In this document: positions 56,701 through 64,000 of the stretch, piece by piece | How positions within the stretch are numbered: position 1 is the stretch's first letter | How the letters are laid out: the number at the start of each line of letters is the position of its first letter | Assembly: GCF_001273845.1 (NCBI RefSeq) | Contig: NZ_JHBW01000087.1 | Coordinates: forward strand, 248,001 to 312,000 | Source: Leucobacter musarum subsp. musarum | GTDB taxonomy: Bacteria; Actinomycetota; Actinomycetes; Actinomycetales; Microbacteriaceae | Reading direction: 5' to 3' | Length of the DNA stretch: 64,000 bases | Notes under the pieces: model-generated | Databases searched by the model: none | The model's input: only the letters and a program-made list of their open reading frames with translations | Told to the model about the DNA's origin: nothing | Made by a program: the position numbers and the translations under genes

Positions 56701-58038
56701 TCAGATGGTGTCGAGCATCGACGACAGCTCGTACGGCGTCACCTGGCTGCGGTACTCGGCGACTTCGCGGCGCTTGTCGCGGATGAAGTAGGCGAAGACC
56801 TGCTCCCCGAGTGTTTCGGCGACCAGTTCGGATCGCTCCATCACGGCGAGCGCGTGGTCCAGGCTTGTCGGCAGCGGGTCGAACCCCATGGCCCGACGCT
56901 CGCCATCGCTGAGCGCCCAGACGTTGTTCTCGGCCTCGGGCGGCAGCTCGTACTCCTCGCGGATGCCCTTCAAGCCTGCGGCGAGCAGCATCGAGAATCC
57001 GAGATACGGGTTCACTGCGCTGTCCATGCCGCGGTACTCGACGCGTGCGGCGTCGCCCTTACCCGGCTTGTACATCGGTACGCGCACGAGTGCAGAGCGG
57101 TTGTTGTGCCCCCAGCTCACGAATGACGGAGCCTCGTCGCCGCCCCACAGACGCTTGTACGAGTTGATGTACTGGTTGGTGACCGCGGTGATCTCGGGGG
57201 CGTGGCGCAGCAGGCCGGCGATGAACCGACGACCGGTCTGTGAGATCTGGTATTTGGCGCCCGGGTCGTAGAACGCATTCGTGTCGCCCTCGAGCAACGA
57301 GAGGTGCGTGTGCATGCCCGAGCCCGGGTGCCCCGCGAGCGGCTTCGGCATGAAGGTCGCGTGCACGCCCTGCGCAATGGCGACCTCTTTGACGACCGTG
57401 CGGAACGTCATGATGTTATCGGCGGTCGTCAACGCATCGGCGTAGCGCAGGTCGATCTCGTTCTGGCCCGGACCGGCCTCGTGGTGGCTGAACTCCACCG
57501 AGATGCCGAGCTCTTCCAGCATGTTGACGCTCTCGCGCCGGAAATCGTGCGCTGTTCCGCCGGGAACGTTGTCGAAGTAGCCCGCACGGTCCACGGGAAC
57601 CGGCCCACGATCATCGAAGTCCTTCGACTTCAGCAGGTAGAACTCGATCTCGGGATGCGTGTAGAAGGAGAACCCCTCTTCCGCGGCGGTGGCGAGCGTG
57701 CGCTTGAGCACGTTGCGCGGATCCGCAACGGCGGGTTCTCCGTTCGGCGTGCGTATGTCACAGAACATGCGGGCGGTCGGCGCCGACTGGCTGCGCCAGG
57801 GCAGCAGCTGGAAGGTTGAGGGATCCGGAACCGCGAGCAGATCGGACTCGTACGCGCGCGTCAGGCCCTCGATGGCCGAGCCATCGAAGCCGATGCCCTC
57901 ACTGAACGCCCCCTCGACCTCAGCCGGTGCGAGCGCGACTGACTTCAGCGTGCCCGAGACGTCGCTGAACCACAGCCGAACGAACCTGACACCGCGCTCC
58001 TCGATCGTGCGCAGAACAAAATCTCGCTGCTTGCTCAC
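56701..58038 (-). CDS. glnA2: Second type I glutamine synthetase (alpha-like, no adenylylation Tyr)
   Basis: 445 residues, GTG start with GGAGG upstream. EGIGFDGSAIEG, HPEIEFYLL, GSGMHTHLSL, NNRSALVRVPMYKPG and AVNPYLGFSMLLAAGLKGI are the active-site blocks. The segment that carries the adenylylated Tyr in GlnA reads REEYELPPEAENNVWALSDGERRAMG here and is not the [10 protein letters not shown] form, so GlnE control is unlikely. Matches the GlnA2 group of Actinobacteria. Upstream of glnE in one operon. Confidence 0.9.
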   Translation of the reverse strand: MSKQRDFVLRTIEERGVRFVRLWFSDVSGTLKSVALAPAEVEGAFSEGIGFDGSAIEGLTRAYESDLLAVPDPSTFQLLPWRSQSAPTARMFCDIRTPNGEPAVADPRNVLKRTLATAAEEGFSFYTHPEIEFYLLKSKDFDDRGPVPVDRAGYFDNVPGGTAHDFRRESVNMLEELGISVEFSHHEAGPGQNEIDLRYADALTTADNIMTFRTVVKEVAIAQGVHATFMPKPLAGHPGSGMHTHLSLLEGDTNAFYDPGAKYQISQTGRRFIAGLLRHAPEITAVTNQYINSYKRLWGGDEAPSFVSWGHNNRSALVRVPMYKPGKGDAARVEYRGMDSAVNPYLGFSMLLAAGLKGIREEYELPPEAENNVWALSDGERRAMGFDPLPTSLDHALAVMERSELVAETLGEQVFAYFIRDKRREVAEYRSQVTPYELSSMLDTI

Positions 58039-58148
58039 GCTTCCTCCGTCCGTTGCTCAGGATGTTGCACTCGTGCGCGCCGCCCGGAAAGGCATACGCG
58101 CGCCGCTGGCCTCAGACTATCCCGCGACCATGACGATCGTGTTACGTC

Positions 58149-58352
58149 TCAGTCGTCGGCCGATTCTTCTTCGCGCCAGGCGCGAGCGCGCTCGGCGACG
58201 ATCTCGTTGGCGCGCGCCGCCTCTTCGCGTGTGGCGAACGGGCCGATGCGATCGACCGAGAGCGATTGCGGCCCCTCTTCGATGTCGCCGGTGCGCGAGT
58301 TGTACCAGTACGTCTCCGAAGGATCCTCGATCCCCCACTCTCGCTTGCTCAT
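58149..58352 (-). CDS. SPOR-domain-type small protein
   Basis: 67 residues: MSKREWGIEDPSETYWYNSR, then GPQSLSVDRIGPFATREEAARANEIVAERARAW. This is the small actinobacterial protein usually annotated as SPOR domain-containing and encoded near map and glnA2. AAGGAAG precedes the ATG at 58352; the longer open frame to 58685 overlaps map and is rejected. Function unknown. Confidence 0.85.
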   Translation of the reverse strand: MSKREWGIEDPSETYWYNSRTGDIEEGPQSLSVDRIGPFATREEAARANEIVAERARAWREEESADD

Positions 58353-58421
58353 CGTTCTCTTCCTTCTGCGCTCTCGCGCTGCCAGATGACGTTCGCGGTC
58401 GGCGGTGCCGAACGTACTTCC

Positions 58422-58427
58422 TAGACT
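58422..58427 (+). promoter_or_regulatory. -10 box of a leaderless map transcript
   Basis: TAGACT lies exactly six bases before the map ATG, which has no Shine-Dalgarno. The pattern is repeated at several genes in this window. Confidence 0.55.
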
Positions 58428-58433
58428 AGAGGC

Positions 58434-59306
58434 ATGCCTTTCGACGCACACGGCCATCTCGTACCCGGCACTCGCCCCGCACCGCGCGCAGTGCCCGCGG
58501 CGATCACACGGCCGCCCTATGTCGGCCTCGCTGTGCCGCCGCCCTACGTCGGCGACAACACCTACTCCGAGCAAGAAATCGATCGCATTCGAACAGCCGG
58601 GCGCATCGCGTCGGGGGCGCTCGACGTAGTAGGCGCGGCCGTGCGACCGGGCGTGACCACGGCCGAGTTGGATCGCGTGGCGCACGACTACGTGATCGCT
58701 CAGGGCGCGTACCCCTCGACGCTCGGGTATCGGGGCTACCCCGCATCGTCATGCACCTCGGTCAACGAGGTCATCTGCCACGGGATCCCTGACGATACCG
58801 TGCTGCGCGACGGCGACCTCGTCAACGTGGATGTGACCGCCTACCTCGATGGCGTGCACGGCGACACGAACCGCACCTATCGCGTCGGCGAGGTTTCCGA
58901 AGAGATCGACCTGCTCATCGAGCGCACCCACGAGGCGATGCTGCGTGGAATTCGCGCGGCGAAGCCGGGTCGCGAAGTCAACGTCATCGGCCGCGTCATC
59001 GAAACGTATGCGAAACGCTTCGGCTACGGCGTGGTGCGCGACTTCACGGGCCACGGCGTCGGCACCTCGTTCCACAGCGGGCTCATCATCCCCCACTACG
59101 ACTCTGCACCGGCGTACAACGATGTGATCGTGCCCGGCATGGTGTTCACGGTCGAGCCGATGCTGACCCTCGGTACGCACGAGTGGGAGCAGTGGGATGA
59201 CGGCTGGACGGTCACCACGCGAGACCGCAGCATCACCGCGCAGTTCGAGCACACCGTGGTGATTCGCGAGGACGGGTTCGAGCTGCTGACCGTGTCGGGC
59301 GACTGA
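58434..59306 (+). CDS. map: Methionine aminopeptidase type I
   Basis: 290 residues. The pita-bread metal ligands are visible: DGDLVNVDVTAYLDGVHGDTNRTY (two Asp), FTGHGVGTSFHSG (His), FTVEPMLTLG (Glu) and QFEHTVVIREDG (Glu). Removes the initiator Met. An N-terminal extension of about 45 Pro-rich residues (VPAAITRPPYVGLAVPP) is common in the longer actinobacterial form. Confidence 0.95.
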   Translation: MPFDAHGHLVPGTRPAPRAVPAAITRPPYVGLAVPPPYVGDNTYSEQEIDRIRTAGRIASGALDVVGAAVRPGVTTAELDRVAHDYVIAQGAYPSTLGYRGYPASSCTSVNEVICHGIPDDTVLRDGDLVNVDVTAYLDGVHGDTNRTYRVGEVSEEIDLLIERTHEAMLRGIRAAKPGREVNVIGRVIETYAKRFGYGVVRDFTGHGVGTSFHSGLIIPHYDSAPAYNDVIVPGMVFTVEPMLTLGTHEWEQWDDGWTVTTRDRSITAQFEHTVVIREDGFELLTVSGD

Positions 59307-59328
59307 CACGGCGCTGCGGCGCGGTGAG

Positions 59329-59714
59329 GGGAATGGGTCGGATCATACGCCGGGTTCTGTCATGATCGGCGAGCCGATCAGTGACGGTCATCTCTCTCGG
59401 AGTGCCGTTGCCGACACTCTCTAGCGGCCTACCCGAGGACTCGGCGGGGCGCGTCATCATCCTCTGTCTGGCCTTGCTCCGAACGAGGTTTACCTGGCCG
59501 CCCGTGTCACCACGAGCGCCGGTGGTCTCTTACACCACCCTTTCAGCCTTACCTGCACGGCGAGCCGTGCGGGCGGTCTACTCTCTGTTGCACTTTCTCG
59601 CGGGTTGCCCCGGGTGGGCGTTACCCACCGTTCTCCCCTGCGGAGCCCGGACGTTCCTCGGCGCTCAGAAGCCGAAGCTCCGGAACGACGCGACCGTCTC
59701 ACCGGCCCATTCCC
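59329..59714 (-). ncRNA. rnpB: RNase P RNA (bacterial type A)
   Basis: On the minus strand the conserved 5' block GAACGTCCGGGCTCC, GAAAGTGCAACAGAGAG, GGTAAGGCTGAAAGGGTGG, and the 3' block ACAGAACCCGGCGTAT are all present. The ends GGGAATGGG and CCCATTCCC (with a one-base offset) pair to close helix P1. About 386 nt. Catalytic RNA of tRNA 5' maturation. Ends set by the P1 pairing and good to a few bases. Confidence 0.95.
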
Positions 59715-59741
59715 AGAGACCAGCTTAGAGCACTGCAGCCG

Positions 59742-60467
59742 CTACTCCTCGATGCGAACGAGAATGGCACCTGTTCCCGGGCAGAAGACGAGCTCATCGG
59801 GGGCTGCCGACCTGATTTCGCTGAGCTCGGCGGGCGCGAGCGCCATGTTGCTCGCCTCGGACACGTTGCCGCGCAGACGGGCGGCACCGATGCCGATGCG
59901 GGCCCGAAGATCTTCGTACACACCGAGCACATCGCGCTGCACCTCGGCGGCGAGGCCGTCGCGTTCCTCCTGCTGCGAGGCGATGTCGCGATCGATACGC
60001 TGCTCGGCCGAGGTGATCGCGGCCTGAATGTCAGTGCGGCGCGCGTCGACCCCATCGAGCACGGACTGCGCCTCGTCGAAGGCGATACGCGCCTGCTCTT
60101 GCACCTCCATGAGCTCGAGCTCGCGATCTTCGAGTTCCGACTGACGACGGGTCAGAGTTTCGAGTTCCGATTGCAGTGCCTGCGCCTCTTTGCTCGACGT
60201 GCTCGCGGCGAGCAGCTGCTGGTCACGGTCGCGACGCTGCTGCACCAGTGCGACGTCGGACTCGACACGTTCGAGCTCAGCGTTCTGCGCATCGAGCTCA
60301 CGCTGCGCCGCCATGTATCGCGTGCGCACTTCTGATGTCTCACCGGCGAGACCGGCGAGCTGCTCGCGTTCCGGCAGCGTCTTGCGCTGACGGCGGAGTC
60401 GCGCGAGCGTCGTATCGAGATCTTGGAGATCGAGCAGGAGTCGCTGCTGTCGCGGGCTGGCCTTCAT
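59742..60467 (-). CDS. Coiled-coil protein with degenerate C4 zinc ribbon
   Basis: 241 residues. A long antiparallel coiled coil (about 20-185) is followed by the end domain GNVSEASNMALAPAELSEIRSAAPDELVFCPGTGAILVRIEE. This aligns with the zf-RING_7 / CdsZ-type ribbon, where four Cys are usual, but only one Cys remains. ATG 60467 follows TAGGCT by seven bases (leaderless). Downstream of the NIF3 gene, its usual neighbour. Role unknown, possibly RNA binding. Confidence 0.85.
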   Translation of the reverse strand: MKASPRQQRLLLDLQDLDTTLARLRRQRKTLPEREQLAGLAGETSEVRTRYMAAQRELDAQNAELERVESDVALVQQRRDRDQQLLAASTSSKEAQALQSELETLTRRQSELEDRELELMEVQEQARIAFDEAQSVLDGVDARRTDIQAAITSAEQRIDRDIASQQEERDGLAAEVQRDVLGVYEDLRARIGIGAARLRGNVSEASNMALAPAELSEIRSAAPDELVFCPGTGAILVRIEE

Positions 60468-60503
60468 GAGGTTCAGCCTATCGCGGCGTGGCGATCCCAC
60501 GGT

Positions 60504-61352
60504 TCACTCGGCGTGGGCCCCCACCGAGAAAGTCCACGGATCGGTGCGCAGTGAGCTCACCCGGAACTCCACTCCCGGGAGCAGTCGGCCCAGCGTCGCC
60601 GCGGCACCGTCGAGCCACAACGATTCGCTTGCCCAGTGGGCGACATCGATCAGCGCAGGGCGTCCTGCCACACCCGCAGCCTCGCTCGCCTCCTGCGCCG
60701 GGTGATGGCGGAGGTCCGAGGTCAGATAGACGTCCGCCGAACGCACGAGGGGGTGGTCGAGCAGGCTGTCCCCTGCGCCGCCCAGAAGCGCGACACGGCG
60801 AATCGTTCGCTCCGGATCGCCCGCGACCCGCACACCCGAGACGGTCGCGGGCATCACCGCGTCGACCCGCTCGGCGAAGGCGCGAAGTGTCAGCGGTTCC
60901 GCGAGATCCCCGACGCGTCCGATACCGATCGCCGCATCGCTCGCGTGCGGCACGATGGGCACCGAACCGGTGAGCTCGAGCCGTTCGGCGATGACCGCGG
61001 AGACGCCTCCGGCCGGCTGATCAGCGTTGGTGTGCGCCGCATACAGCGCGCAGCCGCCGCGGATCAGGTCTGCGAGCAGACGCCCCTTCGCCGTGTCCTC
61101 CGCCACACTGTGAATGCCGCGAAGCAGCAGCGGATGGTGGGTCAGCAGGGCGTCTGCATGCCAGTCGAGCGCTTCGCCCACGGTTTCCGCAGTCGCGTCG
61201 ACCGCGAGCAGTACGCGCCGCAATGGCGCGTCGTCGGCACCCGATACGAGACCGACTCGATCCCAGCTCTCGGCGGTCTCCACCGGCCACAGTGACTCCG
61301 CCGCAGCGCGCAGGTCGGAAAGCACCGGCGCAGTCGGCTGCGCGGCGCTCAT
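60504..61352 (-). CDS. NIF3-like dinuclear metal-centre protein (YbgI family)
   Basis: 282 residues. LLTHHPLLLRG (His pair), AHTNADQPAGGVS, and the C-terminal DVAHWASE carry the predicted dinuclear metal ligands of the NIF3/YbgI family, with GTP cyclohydrolase-like fold (DRVGLVSGADDAPLRRVLLAVDAT). The ATG at 61352 overlaps the metI stop by four bases; the earlier in-frame ATG at 61445 lies inside metI. Catalytic role not established. Confidence 0.9.
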   Translation of the reverse strand: MSAAQPTAPVLSDLRAAAESLWPVETAESWDRVGLVSGADDAPLRRVLLAVDATAETVGEALDWHADALLTHHPLLLRGIHSVAEDTAKGRLLADLIRGGCALYAAHTNADQPAGGVSAVIAERLELTGSVPIVPHASDAAIGIGRVGDLAEPLTLRAFAERVDAVMPATVSGVRVAGDPERTIRRVALLGGAGDSLLDHPLVRSADVYLTSDLRHHPAQEASEAAGVAGRPALIDVAHWASESLWLDGAAATLGRLLPGVEFRVSSLRTDPWTFSVGAHAE

Positions 61353-62014
61353 CGGCGCAACAGCTTTCGTGCGATGACGTTGCCGAGCAGTTGCACGAGC
61401 TGCACGATGGCGATGATAACGAGCACCGCCGCCCACGTGATCCACGGATTGAACTGGCGATAGCCGTACTGCAGCGCCAGGTTTCCGAGGCCGCCACCGC
61501 CGATCACGCCCGCCATCGCCGTCATGTCGACGACCGCGATGAACGCGAAGGTGTAGCCCAGAACCAACGGACCGAGTCCCTCGGGAATCAAGACGGACAG
61601 AATCGTGCGCACCGGCCCCGCACCCATGGCGCGTGCCGCTTCGATTACCCCCGGAGGCACCGTGAGCAGATTCTGTTCCACGAGTCGCGCAATGCCGAAG
61701 GTCGCGGCGAACGAGAGCACGAAGATCAGGAAGCGATCGCCGATACCGGTGCCCACAATGACGCGGCCGAGCGGCTGAATCGCCGCCAGCAGGATCACGA
61801 AGGGAATCGGTCGGAAGAAGTTGACGAGCAGATTCAGGACGAGGAACACGCCGCGGTTTTGCAGAATGCCGCCCTGTCGCGTGACGGTGAGTGCCGTTCC
61901 GATGAGGAGGCCGAGCACCCCGCCGATGAGCATCGCGAAGACGACGTACACCAGTGTCTGAAACGTCGCCTCGAGGAACTTACCGCTCTCGAGCAGTTGA
62001 ATGAGGTTGTCCAT
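61349..62014 (-). CDS. metI: Methionine ABC transporter permease
   Basis: 221 residues, five hydrophobic helices, with the permease EAA loop EAARAMGAGPVRTILSVLIPEGLGPL, which docks to MetN. The start ATG at 62014 overlaps the metN stop by one base. Inner membrane component of the D/L-methionine importer. Confidence 0.93.
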   Translation of the reverse strand: MDNLIQLLESGKFLEATFQTLVYVVFAMLIGGVLGLLIGTALTVTRQGGILQNRGVFLVLNLLVNFFRPIPFVILLAAIQPLGRVIVGTGIGDRFLIFVLSFAATFGIARLVEQNLLTVPPGVIEAARAMGAGPVRTILSVLIPEGLGPLVLGYTFAFIAVVDMTAMAGVIGGGGLGNLALQYGYRQFNPWITWAAVLVIIAIVQLVQLLGNVIARKLLRR

Positions 62015-63042
62015 TACGCGAGCACCTCCAGGGTCGTCTCCTGAGCAAGGGCGGCGATGGCGTGCTCCACCTTCAGATCTTCGCCGATCAGTTCGAGGGT
62101 GAGTTTGCCGAAGCTGCGGCCGCCGACATCGGTGATGCCGCCGTGCACGATGCTGACGCCCACGCCGCGCTCGGCCAGCGTGCGGAAGACGACGGGCTGA
62201 TCCACATCGCCGTCCCTGAACGTCAGCGAGACGAGGCGCCCGCGGTGCCGCTCGCGCAGCGCTTCCAAGTGCTCGGCCTCGGGTTGCGTCGGCAGAGCGG
62301 TCGCGACGAAGCGCTGCGTCGTCTGCGATTTCGGCGCAGAGAACACTTCGAAGACATCACCCTGTTCGACCGCGCGACCGCTGTCCATGACCGTGACGCG
62401 ATGCGCGATCTCGCGCACCACCTCCATCTCGTGGGTGATGAGGATGATGGTGATCCCGAACTCCGCATTGACGCGTTTGAGCAGTGCGAGCACCTCGTGC
62501 GAGGTCTGCGGGTCGAGGGCGCTCGTCGCCTCATCGGCCAGCAGCACGCCCGGGTTCGTGGCCAGTGCGCGTGCGATGCCGACGCGCTGCTTCTGCCCAC
62601 CAGAGAGCTGGTCTGTGTAGGCGCTGGCCTTGTCGGCGAGACCCACGAACTGCAGCAGTTCGGCGACGCGGCGCTTGCGCTCCTCCGCCGGGACCCCAGC
62701 CACGATGAGCGGGTATTCGACGTTCTTCGCCACCTTCTTCGAGTGGAACAGGTTGAATTGCTGGAAGATCATGCCGATATTGCCTCGGGCGACGCGAAGC
62801 TTCGACTCGGGCAGGGCGGTGATGTCATCATCACCGACCAGGATCTGCCCGGCCGTCGCACGCTCCAGACCATTCACCAGGCGCAGCAGCGTGCTCTTGC
62901 CGGCGCCGGAATAACCGATGATCGCATGGATCTCGCCCGAGGCGACGTCGATGGACACGTCGTCAACGGCGACGATCGGTTCTGAGCTGGGGCCTCGGCC
63001 CGGGTAGCGCTTCGAGACGCCGATCATCTGGACGCGGGTCAT
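62014..63042 (-). CDS. metN: Methionine ABC transporter ATP-binding protein
   Basis: 342 residues. Walker A GYSGAGKSTLLRL, Q-loop IFQQFNLF, signature LSGGQKQRVGIARAL, Walker B VLLADEATSALDP, switch His ITHEMEVV; a C-terminal NIL domain (about 265-340) gives methionine-dependent feedback inhibition in MetN proteins. Follows metQ by 85 bp, with a hairpin between. Confidence 0.95.
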   Translation of the reverse strand: MTRVQMIGVSKRYPGRGPSSEPIVAVDDVSIDVASGEIHAIIGYSGAGKSTLLRLVNGLERATAGQILVGDDDITALPESKLRVARGNIGMIFQQFNLFHSKKVAKNVEYPLIVAGVPAEERKRRVAELLQFVGLADKASAYTDQLSGGQKQRVGIARALATNPGVLLADEATSALDPQTSHEVLALLKRVNAEFGITIILITHEMEVVREIAHRVTVMDSGRAVEQGDVFEVFSAPKSQTTQRFVATALPTQPEAEHLEALRERHRGRLVSLTFRDGDVDQPVVFRTLAERGVGVSIVHGGITDVGGRSFGKLTLELIGEDLKVEHAIAALAQETTLEVLA

Positions 63043-63068
63043 CGCGTCTCCCTTCGGATAGACGGAAA

Positions 63069-63096
63069 CGGGGCGCTCGGAAAACCGAACGCCCCG
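63069..63096 (-). terminator. Hairpin between metQ and metN (possible attenuator)
   Basis: CGGGGCGTTCGG / CCGAGCGCCCCG on the minus strand pair over 12 bp with one mismatch around a T4 loop, followed by TTTCC. A partial terminator here would make metQ mRNA exceed metNI. Confidence 0.6.
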
Positions 63097-63127
63097 ATCC
63101 TATGCGCTGCGCGCGTCAGGCTGCGAC

Positions 63128-64000
63128 TTACTTGCTGGCCGCGATCTGCGCCTCTGCGTCGTCCTGGATTTCCTGGAGCTCGGACACCGGGGTGTCGAGG
63201 AGGATCGCGGAATCGCCCGAGTTCTCGAGCACGCCCGCCTGAACGTCTGCGTTGGTCTGGTAGATCTCGACGAGCTTCTTGTAGGTCTCGTTGTCCTTGT
63301 CTTCGGCACGGGCCGCGAAGATGTTGATGAAGTACTTCGCACCCTCATCGCTCGGGTCGTCCTGGTACAGGGCATCCGAAAACTTCAAGCCGGCATCGGT
63401 GACGAAGTCGTTGTTGACGACCGCGGCATCGACGTCAGAGAGCGAGGTCGCGGTGAACGACGCATCCATCTCGGTCACCGTGACCTTCGACTTCGCTGCA
63501 TCGATGTCGTCCGGGGTCGAGAAGAGCGTGCCACCGTCGGTGAGTTCGATCAGGCCGGCCGACTGCAGCACGTTCAGCGCGCGAGCGCGGTTGCTGGGAT
63601 CCGAGGGAACCGCAACGGTTCCGCCCTTCGGAACCTCGTCGAGCTTCGTGTGCTTCGTGGAGAAGATGGCGAGCGGGTAGATCGCCGTCGCCCCGACCGG
63701 CACCAGATCGTCATCGTTCGACACGTTGTAGTCGGCGAGGTACTGGATGTGCTGGAACTGGTTGAGGTCGAGCTCGCCCTCGCTCAGCGCCGGGTTGGGC
63801 TGGTTGTAGTCGGTGAAGTCAGTGAGTTCGACCGTGATGCCTTCCTCAGCGGCGGCATCAGTGAAGGTCTGCCAGTACGGGTCGCTTGCGCCGACAACAC
63901 CGATCTTGACGGTCGTGTCAGAGCCGGCGTCGGAGTTCCCCGAGTCGGAGGCAGAGGTCGAGCAGCCGGCGAGGGCCGTGGCGGCCGCGATGGCTAGTGC
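63128..64000 (-). CDS. metQ: Methionine-binding lipoprotein (cut by window end)
   Basis: 290 codons are visible; only the first residues of the signal peptide lie beyond the edge. The lipobox ALAGC is near the visible start, then KIGVVGASDPYWQTFTDAAAE, LSEGELDLNQFQHIQYL and VPVGATAIYPLAIFS, then AVPSDPSNRARALNVLQSAGLI: the NlpA/MetQ family. It binds methionine outside the membrane for MetNI. Any promoter or riboswitch lies outside the window. Confidence 0.93.
   Translation of the reverse strand, partial: ALAIAAATALAGCSTSASDSGNSDAGSDTTVKIGVVGASDPYWQTFTDAAAEEGITVELTDFTDYNQPNPALSEGELDLNQFQHIQYLADYNVSNDDDLVPVGATAIYPLAIFSTKHTKLDEVPKGGTVAVPSDPSNRARALNVLQSAGLIELTDGGTLFSTPDDIDAAKSKVTVTEMDASFTATSLSDVDAAVVNNDFVTDAGLKFSDALYQDDPSDEGAKYFINIFAARAEDKDNETYKKLVEIYQTNADVQAGVLENSGDSAILLDTPVSELQEIQDDAEAQIAASK

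Overview
The window is high-GC chromosomal DNA from an actinobacterium, most likely a Microbacteriaceae member close to Leucobacter or Microbacterium. The evidence is the gene set (SepH, DUF3000, DUF3093, DUF3159, DUF3710, DUF4191, DUF4193, DUF7455, an SPOR-domain small protein, a GlnA/GlnE/second-glutamine-synthetase cluster), the frequent GTG starts, and many genes whose start codon lies 5-8 bases after a TAnnnT box with no Shine-Dalgarno, as in leaderless actinobacterial transcripts. The species call is inference.

Layout. 1-6.0 kb: 5' part of thrS, a small membrane protein, and a four-gene operon on the minus strand (TetR regulator, MFS transporter, PLP aldolase/deaminase-like enzyme, FAD lactone-oxidase-like enzyme) in which every junction is a 4-base overlap. 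6.1-7.8 kb: tRNA-Val(CAC) on minus, a membrane-anchored HExxH protein, then a plus-strand tRNA cluster Gly(GCC)-Cys(GCA)-Val(GAC).

7.77-18.53 kb is an integrated mobile element of about 10.7 kb. It is bounded by a 21-bp direct repeat of the tRNA-Val(GAC) 3' end and leaves the tRNA intact. From the left it carries an excisionase-like protein, a Rep-like protein, a small coiled-coil protein, a hairpin-rich candidate oriT, a MobC-like protein, a relaxase-like protein, a lipoprotein, an XRE regulator overlapping a PD-(D/E)xK nuclease-like gene, an HNH endonuclease, an Abi/HEPN protein, a noncoding array of three inverted-repeat-bounded modules, and a tyrosine integrase beside the right attachment site. 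No conjugation pore genes are present, so it looks like an integrative mobilizable element with a likely defence cargo. The array plus Abi/HEPN gene is the most interesting part of the window.

18.5-63 kb is core chromosome. It holds a small antitoxin-like protein, a methyltransferase, a VOC protein, a PemK/MazF-like protein, ZapE, an alpha/beta hydrolase, DUF3000 and RNase D, a thiolase with a fused beta-oxidation enzyme, dxs, acnA with a palindrome at its promoter, the DUF3159/DUF3710/dut cluster, sepH, a phosphodiesterase, topoisomerase IV (parC and parE convergent), the primary sigma factor, a PAC2 protein, E3 and double-lipoyl E2 of the 2-oxoacid dehydrogenases, glnA, glnE and a second glutamine synthetase, map, rnpB, and the methionine transporter metQ-metN-metI followed by a NIF3 protein and a coiled-coil protein with a decayed zinc ribbon. 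thrS and metQ are cut by the window ends.
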